A stretch of DNA of 64,000 nt from assembly GCA_020850755.1 (NCBI GenBank), contig JADZEB010000015.1:1-64000 (forward strand). Direction: 5' to 3'. The position numbers and the translations under genes were made by a program. The notes under the pieces are model-generated. The model worked only from the letters and a program-made list of their open reading frames with translations, made no database searches and was not told the origin of the DNA. This document shows, piece by piece, positions 1 to 8,476 of this stretch (the first letter of the stretch is position 1; each line of letters opens with the position of its first letter). Source of the DNA: Alphaproteobacteria bacterium (GTDB taxonomy: Bacteria; Pseudomonadota; Alphaproteobacteria; Acetobacterales; Acetobacteraceae).

Positions 1-71
1 CCGGGCTTGCCGGGCAAAAGGTCCGCCAACCGCCGCCATTGCGCTTCCGACAGCTCGTATCGCTTTGCCAT
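1..71 (-). CDS. IS5-family transposase, N-terminal fragment cut by window edge
   Basis: The minus strand reads an ATG at 71 followed by 23 codons that run off the left edge. The peptide begins MAKRYELSEAQWRRLADLLP, which matches the usual opening of IS5-group DDE transposases (Y-[ED]-L-[ST]-[DE]-x-[EQ]-W-x-x-[IL]-x-P/D-L-L-P). A CCGGAG stretch lies just upstream of the ATG but is too close for a standard ribosome binding site. Only the start is visible, so intactness cannot be judged. The family call rests on a short motif; another DDE transposase with the same N-terminal domain (DUF4096) is possible. Confidence 0.6.
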   Translation of the reverse strand, partial: MAKRYELSEAQWRRLADLLPGKP

Positions 72-106
72 CTCCGGGCTCCCAGGCCGAAAAACCTGGT
101 GCACCA

Positions 107-136
107 TGAATCACACTAACCGCGCCGTGTGAATCA
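107..136. repeat. Imperfect inverted repeat, possible IS end region
   Basis: TGAATCACAC (107-116) and GTGTGAATCA (127-136) form a 10-bp inverted repeat with one mismatch, separated by 10 bp, in front of the transposase start. Insertion-sequence ends and transposase operators often look like this. CTAA at 116-119 and CTAG at 153-156 fit the YTAR target of IS5 elements, so the boundary may lie at either. The other IS end is outside the window, so the boundary is not fixed. Confidence 0.35.
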
Positions 137-171
137 TGAATGTCGATTGGTCCTAGTGCGGTGCCTTCGCG

Positions 172-1239
172 TCAGCGTGTCGCCTCGGCGCGCGGGGCCG
201 CGGCACTGTCGGGCAGGCCGGCCAGCACCATCCGCGCCAGCGCCTGGGCGATGCAGGCATAGCCGAAATCGCCGTGATGCAACTCGTCCTCGACCAGAAG
301 CGAGGATAGCGGCACGCCGCGCGTCTCGACCCAGAAGCGCATCAGCTCGTAGCGCGGGAACAAGGCCGCCTCGGTCTTGACCGCGATCTGCGCCAGTGCC
401 TCGGTGAAGCGCGCCAGGTGCGGGCGGCGGTTCAGGCGCGGGGCGAATTGCGGGTTCATCAGGATCACGTCCGCCCCGGCGGCGTTCAGCATTTCCACGC
501 CGCGCTTGACCAGGGTCCGGAAGTGCCCTGGATCGGTGCCGCGCATCGCCGCGTTGCTGCCGATCTGCCAGATCACCAGCGCTGGGCGCAGCGTCAGCAC
601 ATCATCGTCGAAGCGGGCGAAGGTCTCGGCCACATCCTCGCCGCCGATGCCGCGGCCATAGACGCTCCAGGCGATATCGGGGCGCGCCTCGCCCAGCTCA
701 GTGGAGAGCCGCGCCGGGTAGCTGTAGGCCGGCGATGACGCACCCACCCCCTCGGTGGTCGAGGAGCCGATCGCCACGATCCGCACCCGCCGCTCGGTGG
801 CGATGGCGGCGGCGAGGCGGTCGAAGCTGATGATCGGGGCGACCAGCGCCGAGGGCGGGGCGCACACCGCCAGCGGGCGCAGGGGATCGGGACGGAAGGC
901 GGGGCCGAGCGCGGACACGGTCGGCGGGGCGGCCGGGGAGGGGCCGGTCGCGGGGGCGGCGGTCGCGGGGGCGGCGGCGATCGCGGGCCGCGCGGGAACG
1001 GGCGTGGCGGGCGCGACGGCAGAGGCCGGATTCGCGGCTGCAATGGCCCGGGCGGCTTCGGGCGAGGTGATGGTGGCGATGCCTGCCGGTGGATCCGCGG
1101 CGGCGCCCGGCATGGATGGCGCGGGCCTGGGGGCAGTCGAGGCAACAACGAGGGCGGCGGGCCCTCCCACCACCAGCATCACGCCAAACGCGACCGCGCG
1201 CCATCGGGCGCGGCGCGGAAACCCCGGCAACCCCTGCAT
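172..1239 (-). CDS. Membrane-anchored SGNH/GDSL hydrolase
   Basis: A 355-residue protein. An N-terminal Arg-rich stretch and one hydrophobic segment (about residues 15-35) look like a signal anchor. A Pro/Ala-rich linker follows to about residue 120. The C-terminal half carries the SGNH blocks: block I as IAIGSSTTEG (nucleophile about Ser159), a block II Gly in GRGIGGEDV, block III as IWQIGSNAA, and the DxxH pair in EDELHHGDFGY near residue 320. Block I reads GSS rather than GDS, common in SGNH esterases that act on carbohydrate O-acetyl groups. It lies beside and divergent from a glycan locus, so deacetylation of a surface polysaccharide is a reasonable inference, not shown. ATG 1239 is the start closest to the hydrophobic segment; ATG 1257 would add six residues. 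Confidence 0.8.
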   Translation of the reverse strand: MQGLPGFPRRARWRAVAFGVMLVVGGPAALVVASTAPRPAPSMPGAAADPPAGIATITSPEAARAIAAANPASAVAPATPVPARPAIAAAPATAAPATGPSPAAPPTVSALGPAFRPDPLRPLAVCAPPSALVAPIISFDRLAAAIATERRVRIVAIGSSTTEGVGASSPAYSYPARLSTELGEARPDIAWSVYGRGIGGEDVAETFARFDDDVLTLRPALVIWQIGSNAAMRGTDPGHFRTLVKRGVEMLNAAGADVILMNPQFAPRLNRRPHLARFTEALAQIAVKTEAALFPRYELMRFWVETRGVPLSSLLVEDELHHGDFGYACIAQALARMVLAGLPDSAAAPRAEATR

Positions 1240-1475
1240 CGGGCGATAGTGCCGCATTTCCCCGGGCCGCGCCAACCATTGCTGGGCTGGGGGCTTCGGG
1301 GGCGTGCGAGCATCTGGGCTGCGAGCGGCACGGGGCATGCCAGCGCAGGTGCATCGGCCATGCCAGGAGCCGCTGCCCGGCGGCGGCCCGTGGGCATTGG
1401 CCGCGGTGTCGCCTCGGCCTGAGGTCGGGTTCCGAGGCAGTGCCCACGATGACGCAGCCGGGCGGAAAGGCGGCC

Positions 1476-1503
1476 CCGCGCCCCTGGTGCCGCGCCCCTG
1501 GTG
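1476..1503. repeat. 14-bp perfect tandem duplication
   Basis: The unit CCGCGCCCCTGGTG occurs twice head to tail (1476-1489 and 1490-1503) with no mismatch, in non-coding DNA. Confidence 0.85.
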
Positions 1504-1740
1504 CCGGGCCGCGCCTCCTTGCGCGCGGCCTTGGCGGTTGCGCCCCGGCCTCGGCCGTCGCGCCCGCGTGTCCCGGCGCGGCCCCGGGGCGCCGGTCGGC
1601 ATCGGCCGCCGGCCCGTCCGGGCCGGCACGCATCGCCTCGACCCGGGACCACCGACGGGGGCGGGACAGGGCCAGCGGCGGCGGCAGCCGGCACGCTCGG
1701 CGGTGCCCCTCCCTGTGCCTCCGCCGGCGCTGCCGCCCCT

Positions 1741-1784
1741 TGCTCTGCCCTTGCCCCGCCCGTGCTCCGCCCTTGCCCCGCCCC
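1741..1784. repeat. 22-bp tandem duplication made of 11-bp half units
   Basis: Two 22-bp copies (1741-1762, 1763-1784) differ at two positions. Each is built of two related 11-bp pieces, TGCTCTGCCCT and TGCCCCGCCCG. Non-coding. Confidence 0.8.
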
Positions 1785-1912
1785 TGCCAGGCCAGCACTT
1801 CCGTGCGCCCGGGCTTGACCGGCGCGGGGCCTGCGCGCCACGGTGCGGCCCGCCTGCCCGCGGCGTTTCGCTCGCCCCGTCGCATCACGCCAACCCCGGA
1901 GCCCGCCCGCCC

Positions 1913-3847
1913 ATGTGCGGCATCGCCGCCATCCTTGCCGCCGCGCCCGACCCGGCCCTGCCTGCGCAGATGGCCGGGATCCTGGCGCGCCTTGCCCATC
2001 GCGGCCCGGACGATGCCGCCGAGTGGTTCGCCCCGGACGGGCGCGCCGCCCTTGGCCAGACGCGGCTTTCGATCGTCGATCTGAGCCCGCGCGGCCGCCA
2101 GCCCATGGCCAACGAGGACGGCACGCTCTGGCTCACCTTCAACGGCGAGATCTACAACTGGCGGCCCCTGCGCGCGGAGCTGGAGGCCAAGGGCCACCGC
2201 TTCCGCTCCGACACCGACAGCGAGGTGCTGCTCCACCTGTTCGAGGAGGAGGGCGAGGCGATGCTGGCGCGGCTGCGCGGCATGTTCGCCTTCGTGCTCT
2301 ATGACACGCGCACGGGCCGCGCCTTCTGCGCCCGCGACCGGGTGGGCAAGAAGCCGCTGGTCTATGCCGAGATCGTGCCCGAGGGCGCAGGCGAGGGCGC
2401 GACCCTGGCCGGGGCGCGCGTGGCGATCGCCTCGGAGATCCCGGCGCTCTGGCGCCAGCCGGGGCTCGATCGCGGCGTCAGCCCGGAGGGGCTGGCGCTC
2501 TACTTCCTGCGCCACCTGCGCCATGTGCCTGACCCCTGGACGCTCTGGCGCGGTCTCCGCCGCCTGCCGCCGGCGCATGCCATGACCATCGCCGAGGGCA
2601 GGGTCGAGCGCATCTGGTGCTACTGGGAACCGCGCTTCGACCCGCTCGAGACCGTCTCGGCCGATGCCTTCCTGTCGCGCTTCGACGAGGCGGTGGATCT
2701 GCGCCGGCTGGCCGATGTCGAGGTGGCGGCGCTGCTTTCGGGCGGGGTCGATTCCAGCGCCGTCGTGCAGGCGATGGGCGCGCTCGGCAGCCGCGGCATC
2801 CGCAGCTATGTGCTCGGCCGCGACGCCACCGACGACGAATTGCCGCGCGCGCGCCGCGCCGCCGAGCTGTTCGCCACCACCCATCGCGAGGTGCTGTTCG
2901 ACGCCGAGACGCACCATGACGGCTTCGTCGAGCTGATCGCGCGACATGGCGAGCCGATCGCGCTCCTGCCGCTGGTGCATGCCTTCCGGCTCTGCCAGGC
3001 GATCCGCGCCGACGGCGTCAAGGTGGTGATGACCGGCCACGGCGCCGACGAGGTGTTCTTCGGCTATTCCGGCCATCTCGGCCAGGCGGCGGCGAGCCGC
3101 GCGGCGCAGTCCCTGCCGCCCTTCATGCGCCCGATCGTGCGCACGCTTGCGGGGCTGATGCCCGGCCTGCCGGAGCAGGCGCGGCATGGCGCGCTCGTGC
3201 TCGGCCATGCCCCGGGCGACAGGCGTGCGGCGCTTTATCGCAGCGAGGCCGAGCGGCTCTGGCCCACCATCCTGCGCCCCGAGGCGCGGCCCGACCCGGC
3301 GGCGCTGATCGGCGCTTGGCTCTCCGCCATGCCCGGTGCGGCCCCGCCGGCCGCCTATATCGACGAGGCGATGGTGATCGCGCTCCTGTCGGAGAATGCG
3401 CCCTCGGTCACCATCGCGGGCGACCTGCCGGCGATGGCCGCCGGGGTGGAGACGCGCGCGCCCTTCCTGGACCACGAGTTGCTGGAATACGCCTTCCGCA
3501 TCCCCTGGCAGGCGAAGCTCGGCGCGGCCAAGGGGCCGGGGGATCTCAAGCTTTTCCTGAAAGGCGCGCTGCGCGGGCGGCTGCCCGAGGAGATCCTCAC
3601 CGCCGAGAAACGCGGCTTCGGCTTCAACATCCAGGAGGCCGAGCTACTGCGCGGCGCCTGGCGCGGGCGGGTCGTGGCGGCCTTCGCCGCCTTCGACGAT
3701 CTCGACGGCATGATCGAGCCGGCGGCGGCCGAGCGCGCGCTGGCCGCGCTCGACGGCCCGCCCGAGGTCGCGCGCGGCGCCGGGCAGATGGTGCTGAAGC
3801 TCTATGCGCTGCAACTGGCGCTCGGCATGGCCAAGGAGGCGGCATGA
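1913..3847 (+). CDS. asnB: AsnB-type glutamine-dependent amidotransferase (asparagine synthase family), first copy
   Basis: A 644-residue protein. The start is fixed at ATG 1913 because the mature N-terminus must be Cys (MCGIAAI); the open frame continues upstream but is not protein-like. The class II glutaminase domain (1 to about 200) has HRGPDD, RLSIVDLS and NGEIYN. The synthetase domain has the PP-loop SGGVDSS (about residue 276) and GVETRAPFLDH. The second nucleotide motif reads GHGADEVFFGY instead of the usual GDGGDELFGGY, and the usual S-F-x-I-G-F strand is RSYVLGRD. In glycan loci such enzymes often amidate sugar carboxylates rather than make free asparagine. It overlaps the next gene by four bases (ATGA), so it heads the glycan operon. 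Divergence from the copy at 9302 suggests a different acceptor. Confidence 0.85.
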   Translation: MCGIAAILAAAPDPALPAQMAGILARLAHRGPDDAAEWFAPDGRAALGQTRLSIVDLSPRGRQPMANEDGTLWLTFNGEIYNWRPLRAELEAKGHRFRSDTDSEVLLHLFEEEGEAMLARLRGMFAFVLYDTRTGRAFCARDRVGKKPLVYAEIVPEGAGEGATLAGARVAIASEIPALWRQPGLDRGVSPEGLALYFLRHLRHVPDPWTLWRGLRRLPPAHAMTIAEGRVERIWCYWEPRFDPLETVSADAFLSRFDEAVDLRRLADVEVAALLSGGVDSSAVVQAMGALGSRGIRSYVLGRDATDDELPRARRAAELFATTHREVLFDAETHHDGFVELIARHGEPIALLPLVHAFRLCQAIRADGVKVVMTGHGADEVFFGYSGHLGQAAASRAAQSLPPFMRPIVRTLAGLMPGLPEQARHGALVLGHAPGDRRAALYRSEAERLWPTILRPEARPDPAALIGAWLSAMPGAAPPAAYIDEAMVIALLSENAPSVTIAGDLPAMAAGVETRAPFLDHELLEYAFRIPWQAKLGAAKGPGDLKLFLKGALRGRLPEEILTAEKRGFGFNIQEAELLRGAWRGRVVAAFAAFDDLDGMIEPAAAERALAALDGPPEVARGAGQMVLKLYALQLALGMAKEAA

Positions 3848-4635
3848 GCGGTCCCGACCCCATCCGCCCTGCACCGGCGCCGCCGGCCGCCAGCACCGGC
3901 GCGGCGGCCGAGGCCGAGCAGGCGCAGCGCTACCTCGCCCACTACCGCGCGACGCGGGCCAATACGCGCGGCGGCGGCCCGCTCGGCCGGTTGGCCGGCA
4001 TGCTGCGCGACCGCCTCGATGCCAAGGCCCGCGCGCAGGGCCAGGCCGACCGCTTCGGCCTGTTCCTGCCGCGCGCGCTGGCGCTGGCCGGCATCGCCGA
4101 TCAGGGGCCGCTCGCGGTGATGGAACTCGGCGCCGGCGATGGCTGGGCGCTCTCCTGCACCCGTCTCGGCCTCAGCCGCATCGCCGTCGATGCGGCCGAC
4201 GCGTTCGCCGCCGATTTCGCCGCGCGCGGCATCGCCTTCCATGTCCGCGACATCGCCCGCGAGAAGCTGCCGGCCGCCGATGGCACGATCGACTTCCTGA
4301 TGATGAACCATGTCATCGAGCACATCGCCGAGCCGCTGGCCCTGCTGGCCGAGTGCCGGCGCGTGCTGCGCCCGGGCGGCGGGCTTTACCTGCGCACGCC
4401 CGACATACTGCGCGTCGGCCACCAGTTCTGGGACGACTACACCCATGTCCGCCCCTACACCCACGGCGCCCTGCGCGCGGCCTGCATCGCGGCCGGCTTC
4501 TCGCCGCTGGCCGACCTCCATTCCGACCATACCCGCATCAGCCTCGATCTCCTGACCGATGGGCGCTGGCGCGGCCTGCTGTTCGGGCGGCGCTGGGGCG
4601 GGGCCGAGATCGAGGCGAGCTTCCGCCGCGACTGA
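3844..4635 (+). CDS. Class I SAM-dependent methyltransferase (glycan locus, 1 of 5)
   Basis: A 263-residue protein whose ATG overlaps the stop of the upstream amidotransferase. After a Pro/Ala-rich N-terminus it shows a Rossmann methyltransferase core: motif I MELGAGDGWAL, an acidic strand-2 end in IAVDAAD, motif IV DFLMMNHVIEHI and the post-motif RRVLRPGGGLYLRTPD. This is the Methyltransf_11/23 pattern. Context points to a sugar hydroxyl or carboxyl as acceptor in a surface glycan; the acceptor cannot be told from sequence. About 105 bp without a gene follow, holding a promoter-like element for the next methyltransferase. Confidence 0.8.
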   Translation: MSGPDPIRPAPAPPAASTGAAAEAEQAQRYLAHYRATRANTRGGGPLGRLAGMLRDRLDAKARAQGQADRFGLFLPRALALAGIADQGPLAVMELGAGDGWALSCTRLGLSRIAVDAADAFAADFAARGIAFHVRDIAREKLPAADGTIDFLMMNHVIEHIAEPLALLAECRRVLRPGGGLYLRTPDILRVGHQFWDDYTHVRPYTHGALRAACIAAGFSPLADLHSDHTRISLDLLTDGRWRGLLFGRRWGGAEIEASFRRD

Positions 4636-4701
4636 CACCGCGCCCGCCCGTGCCCCGCGCCCCATGCCCGCCCGCGCCCGCCTTCGGCCAGCGCGCATGG
4701 C

Positions 4702-4731
4702 GCGACAGGCCCGGCCCGCCGATGCTATAGA
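4702..4731 (+). promoter_or_regulatory. Candidate promoter giving a nearly leaderless mRNA
   Basis: GCGACA (4702-4707), an 18-bp spacer and TATAGA (4726-4731), within GCTATAGA. The ATG at 4742 lies only 10 bases after the -10 box, so a start site 6-7 bases downstream leaves a leader of about 3-4 bases. No Shine-Dalgarno precedes that ATG, which fits leaderless translation. Confidence 0.4.
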
Positions 4732-4741
4732 CCCAACCGCC

Positions 4742-5695
4742 ATGAGCCTTGCCGGCCTCGCCACCGCCACCGCCGCCGCCAGCGCGCCCGCCGCGCCGGG
4801 CGCCGCGCCCTCGACCGCGAACCTGCCGCCGCGGCTTGCGGCCGCATGGTCGGACTGGCTCGCGGTCGCGGGCGAGCGCGTCCATATCGGCTACGAGATC
4901 ACCGATCCCGACCTCGCCCGCCACACCGCGATCTGCAACGAGGCGGCGGACGCCACCGTGGCCCGCCTCGCCGCGCTCTGGCCGCACGATGCCCCGCCCG
5001 CGCGCATCCTCGATATCGGCTCCTCGGCCGGCTTCAAGGCGCTCGCGCTCCAGCGCCGCTTCCCCGCGGCCGAGGTCGCCGGCATCGACCCCGACGATGC
5101 CGCGATCCGTCTCGGGCGGGCCATCATCGCCGAGGCGCCGATCGCGCCCGCCGCCCCGCGCCCGGCGCTGGAGATCGGCGTGGCCGAGGCGCTGCCCTGG
5201 CCCGACGGCCATTTCGACCTGGTCATCTGCCTGACGACGCTCGAGCATGTCGGCGATGTCGAGCGCAGCATCGCCGAGATGGCGCGCGTGCTGCACCCGG
5301 GCGGGGTCGCGCTGATCGAGGCGCCCAACTATCTCTGGCCCTACGAGCCGCACCTTGGGATCCTCGTCCCGCCGCTCTGCCCCAAGCCCTTGATGCGCCT
5401 CTGCGCGCGCATGCAGGGGCAGGGCGCCCTCGCCTGGTATGTCGGGCATCTGCAACTGGTCCATCCGCGCCGGGTGGAGCGGCAGTTCCGCGCCTGCGGC
5501 CTCGCCTGCGACAACCTGGCGGCGGGGAAGATCATGGCGGTGGCGGCCGGCGATGCGGCGGCGGTGAAGGCCTATGGCCGCGCCGCGCGCATCCTGGGCA
5601 CGCTCGGGCGTGTGGGGCTGGCCCGCCCGCTCGCGCGCCTGCTGGTCGCACTCGGGCTCTACCCCTCCCTCCTCTATCGCGCAGAGAAGCGCTGA
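4742..5695 (+). CDS. Class I SAM-dependent methyltransferase (glycan locus, 2 of 5)
   Basis: A 317-residue protein. ATG 4742 is chosen because it follows a -10-like TATAGA by 10 bases and begins the conserved region; in-frame upstream sequence is not protein-like. Motif I is ILDIGSSAGFKALAL, motif II ends in VAGIDPDD, motif IV is DLVICLTTLEHVGDVERSI, and the next strand is ARVLHPGGVALIEAPN. The extra C-terminal ~120 residues (after WPYEPHLGI) are hydrophobic and basic and may bind a lipid-linked acceptor. The fold is clear; the acceptor is unknown. Confidence 0.8.
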   Translation: MSLAGLATATAAASAPAAPGAAPSTANLPPRLAAAWSDWLAVAGERVHIGYEITDPDLARHTAICNEAADATVARLAALWPHDAPPARILDIGSSAGFKALALQRRFPAAEVAGIDPDDAAIRLGRAIIAEAPIAPAAPRPALEIGVAEALPWPDGHFDLVICLTTLEHVGDVERSIAEMARVLHPGGVALIEAPNYLWPYEPHLGILVPPLCPKPLMRLCARMQGQGALAWYVGHLQLVHPRRVERQFRACGLACDNLAAGKIMAVAAGDAAAVKAYGRAARILGTLGRVGLARPLARLLVALGLYPSLLYRAEKR

Positions 5696-5718
5696 ACCGC
5701 GAAGGAAACCCGCCCACG

Positions 5719-6390
5719 ATGCGCGTTGGCGATACCGTGCAGCTTGAGACGAGGCCCGGCCGGATCGGCGATCTGCCCGCCTTCCTGCTGCGGCGGCTGG
5801 CGGGGCAGAGCGTGCTCAATGTCGGTGCCGCCGGTGGCGTCACCTACTACCTGCCCGACCGCGCCGAGCTCTGGTTCCAGACGCGGCTCGCCGCGGTGGC
5901 GGCCGAGGCGGTCGCCGCCGACATCGACGCGGACGGCATCGCGCATGCCGCGCGCCACGGCCACACCATCCTGCACGCCGATGCGGAGGCGCATGATTTC
6001 GGCCGGCGCTTCGACGCCATATTGATGATCGACGTGATCGAGCATGTCGGCAGCCCGGCGCGCGCGGTGGCGAACCTGCTCGCCCATCTCGTGCCCGGCG
6101 GTGCGCTCTACATCTCGACCCCCAACCCTGCCTATCTCGGCGATGTCGCGCGCACGCTTCTGTGGCGCCGGCCCTCGGTCTATTGGGACCACCAGGCGCT
6201 GATGGCGCCCGAGCATCTGCAGGCGCTGTGCGACCGGCACGGCCACAGGCTGAGCGAGGTGCATTTCTTCAGCCATGTCGATCGGCGCAGCCTGCGCAAC
6301 CGGCTGGTCTCGGGCGCGATCGCGGCGGTCGGGCGGGTCAACCGCCGGCTGAACAGCTCCTGGCTCGGCGTGGTGCAGGCGGGCGCATGA
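5719..6390 (+). CDS. Class I SAM-dependent methyltransferase (glycan locus, 3 of 5)
   Basis: A 223-residue protein, 23 bp after the previous stop, with a GAAGGA ribosome binding site before the ATG. Motif I is SVLNVGAAGGVTYYL, the SAM-ribose acid is in VAADIDADG, motif IV is DAILMIDVIEHVGSPARAV and the following strand is LVPGGALYISTPNP. Motif I has GAAGG rather than GxGxG, as in several UbiG-like sugar methyltransferases. Its last four bases overlap the next gene (ATGA). Confidence 0.8.
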   Translation: MRVGDTVQLETRPGRIGDLPAFLLRRLAGQSVLNVGAAGGVTYYLPDRAELWFQTRLAAVAAEAVAADIDADGIAHAARHGHTILHADAEAHDFGRRFDAILMIDVIEHVGSPARAVANLLAHLVPGGALYISTPNPAYLGDVARTLLWRRPSVYWDHQALMAPEHLQALCDRHGHRLSEVHFFSHVDRRSLRNRLVSGAIAAVGRVNRRLNSSWLGVVQAGA

Positions 6391-7520
6391 CGGCCAGGGC
6401 AGGCGAGCCGACGGCCGATGGCGCAGCGGCGCCGCTGGTGTGGTTCTACCCGCACGCGCAGCTGCGCGAGCGCCAACTCGACACCATCCGGCGCTGGCCG
6501 GGGGGCCGCGCGCTCAACCCGGAACTGGCCGGGCGCACGCGCCCGATGCTGGCCGGCAGCGGCGCAACGCCAGCGGCGCGCCGGCAGGGCGGGCTCCTGG
6601 CACGCCTGCCGCTGCCCAACATCAAGCGCCGCCCGCGCGGCCTGCCGGCCGAGGCGGCGGTGTATGTGTGGGGCGGGGTGGTGGCCTCGGGGCCGTTCAT
6701 CGCCGATCTCGACACGCCCTATGCGCTTACCGGCTACAATCTCGACGCGCTGCCGCTCTGGCGCTGGCTGTTGCGCGCGATGCTGGGCGCGCCGCGCTGC
6801 CTGGCGATCCGCTGCATGAGCCGCGCCTGCGCCGAATCGCTGCGCCTCGAGTTCGGCGCGCGTGTCGCCGCCAAGGCGAGCGTGCATTATCCGCGCATCC
6901 CCACCCCCGCCTTGCCTGTGCGGGCCGGCGCCGCTGCTACGGGTCAGGACGGGCCGCGCTTCCTGTTCATCGCCACCCAGTTCGAGATCAAGGGCGGCGC
7001 GGCGCTGTTGCGCGCCTTCGCGCGCGTGCGCGCCGCACTGCCCGGGGCGCGGCTCGATCTCCTCACCCACCTGCCGGAAGGGCGCGCGGCGCTCGCCGCC
7101 CAGCCGGGCGTGACGGTGCATCCGGCCAATCTGTCGCGCGCGGAGACCTGGGCGCGCTTCCTGGCCCGGGCCGACGTGCTGGTGCACCCGACCTATGTCG
7201 ACAGCTTCGCCATGGTGGTGCTGGAGGCGCTGGCGCACGGGCTGGCGATTGTCGCGACCGACCTCTACGCCATCCCGGAGATGGTCGAGGATGGCGTCAA
7301 CGGCGCGCTCCTGCCCGCGCCCTTGTCGATCTGGGACGGGTTCCGCCCCGGCGCTCTCTACAAGCAGCTTGAGGACGCGCCCGCGATTGCCGCCGCGCTC
7401 GACACGACGGCGTTCGAGGAGAAGCTCGCCGCGGCGATGATCGCGCTCGGCGATCCGGCGCGGCTGGCGGCCTCGCGCGCCGCCTCGCGCGCCCTGTTCG
7501 AACGGCGCTTCGCGTCATGA
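6387..7520 (+). CDS. GT4-type glycosyltransferase with altered EX7E motif
   Basis: A 377-residue protein that starts inside the stop of the preceding methyltransferase and ends overlapping the next gene, so translation is coupled on both sides. The C-terminal half shows a GT-B nucleotide-sugar domain: FLFIATQFEIKGGAALLRAF (the usual R/G-x-x-x-K-G region), DVLVHPTY, then DSFAMVVLEALAHGLAIVATD. The canonical E-x7-E of GT4 enzymes here reads D-S-F-A-M-V-V-L-E, so the first Glu is Asp. The N-terminal acceptor domain is weakly conserved and has a basic KRRPRG stretch that may touch the membrane. Retaining sugar transfer is inferred from the fold. Confidence 0.75.
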   Translation: MTARAGEPTADGAAAPLVWFYPHAQLRERQLDTIRRWPGGRALNPELAGRTRPMLAGSGATPAARRQGGLLARLPLPNIKRRPRGLPAEAAVYVWGGVVASGPFIADLDTPYALTGYNLDALPLWRWLLRAMLGAPRCLAIRCMSRACAESLRLEFGARVAAKASVHYPRIPTPALPVRAGAAATGQDGPRFLFIATQFEIKGGAALLRAFARVRAALPGARLDLLTHLPEGRAALAAQPGVTVHPANLSRAETWARFLARADVLVHPTYVDSFAMVVLEALAHGLAIVATDLYAIPEMVEDGVNGALLPAPLSIWDGFRPGALYKQLEDAPAIAAALDTTAFEEKLAAAMIALGDPARLAASRAASRALFERRFAS

Positions 7521-8470
7521 CTGCCCCCGCCAACGCGGCGCCCGCCCTCTCCATCGTCGTGCCGGCCTATAATGCCGCCGACACGATCGGCGCGACACTC
7601 GAATCGGTGTTCGCCGCGCCTGCGCCCGAAGGCGGCATCGAGGTGATCGTCGTCGATGACGGCAGCACCGATGCCGCGCGGCTGCACGCCGTGCTGGCGG
7701 CCTATCCCGCCGTGCGCCTCCTGGTGCACCCGGCCAATCGCGGCATGTGCGCGGCGCGCAATACCGGCATTGCCGCCAGCACGGGGCGCTTCGTCACCGT
7801 GCTCGATGCCGACGACACGCTGGTGGCGGACTGGACAGCGGCCTTCGCGCGCATCCTGGCCGAATGGCCGGAGGGCGCAGGGCTCTGCTTCGCCGGCTGC
7901 CGCACGCCCGCAGGCGAGCCCACGCGCCGCGTGCCCGACTATCGCGGGCCGCTCTCGCTCGCCACCTTCCTCTCCGACCGCTATGCCGGGGAGTATCTGC
8001 CGCTGTTCCGCGGCGATTATGTGCGCGCCGCGCCCTATGTCGATCTCGGCACGCGGAAAAGCTGCGGCAACCTATCCTATCTGCGCTGGCTGCAGGACGG
8101 GCCGATCCACATCACCGCCGAGGAACTGCGCATCTACGATACGGGGCGCGCCGGCAGCGTCTCGGCCAACTGGGCGCGGGCCGACAAGGCGGCCGAGAGC
8201 GCGCAATGCCTGGAAGCCGAGATCGCGCGCTACGAGGCATTGTTCCGCGCCAACGCGCCCGGCCTGGTCGAGAGGAAGCAGCTCAAGCTCGCTGTCTATC
8301 GGCGCCTGGCCGGCCTGCCCGGCGCTTGGCGCGCCTTCGCCGCCGGCTGCGGCCTCGGCCGCCTGCCCGAGACGCTCGCGGCGCTGGCGATGCTGCTTGC
8401 CGGCCCGCGCGTGGCGACAGCGCTGGTCAACTTCGCCAAGCGCGCGAATCTGATCAAGCGCTATGGTTAG
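7517..8470 (+). CDS. GT2 family glycosyltransferase
   Basis: A 317-residue protein. The GT-A domain begins LSIVVPAYNAADTI, continues with VIVVDDGSTD and NRGMCAARNTGI, and has the metal-binding FVTVLDADDTL (DxD as DAD) near residue 98. The C-terminal ~100 residues are basic and amphipathic with hydrophobic helices, typical of GT2 enzymes that work at the inner membrane on undecaprenyl-linked acceptors. The ATGA overlap with the upstream transferase supports a shared pathway step. Confidence 0.85.
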   Translation: MTAPANAAPALSIVVPAYNAADTIGATLESVFAAPAPEGGIEVIVVDDGSTDAARLHAVLAAYPAVRLLVHPANRGMCAARNTGIAASTGRFVTVLDADDTLVADWTAAFARILAEWPEGAGLCFAGCRTPAGEPTRRVPDYRGPLSLATFLSDRYAGEYLPLFRGDYVRAAPYVDLGTRKSCGNLSYLRWLQDGPIHITAEELRIYDTGRAGSVSANWARADKAAESAQCLEAEIARYEALFRANAPGLVERKQLKLAVYRRLAGLPGAWRAFAAGCGLGRLPETLAALAMLLAGPRVATALVNFAKRANLIKRYG

Positions 8471-8476
8471 CCGGCC

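Larger units (their letters stand above)
1240..1912. other. 673-bp non-coding gap between divergent genes
   Basis: No convincing gene is present. Open frames on both strands are Pro/Arg/Ala-rich, show no domain, and are explained by extreme GC. The stretch must hold the start signals for the minus-strand SGNH hydrolase and the plus-strand amidotransferase, but I see no clear -35/-10 pair. It contains two short tandem duplications (1476-1503 and 1741-1784). Confidence 0.6.

Noticed and set aside
1304-1912. N-terminal extension of the first AsnB frame
   Set aside because: The catalytic Cys must be residue 2; the upstream translation is Pro/Arg-rich and spans tandem duplications.
698-3475. A 925-codon minus-strand open frame over the first amidotransferase
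   Set aside because: Antisense to a canonical AsnB protein; low-complexity composition and no motif.
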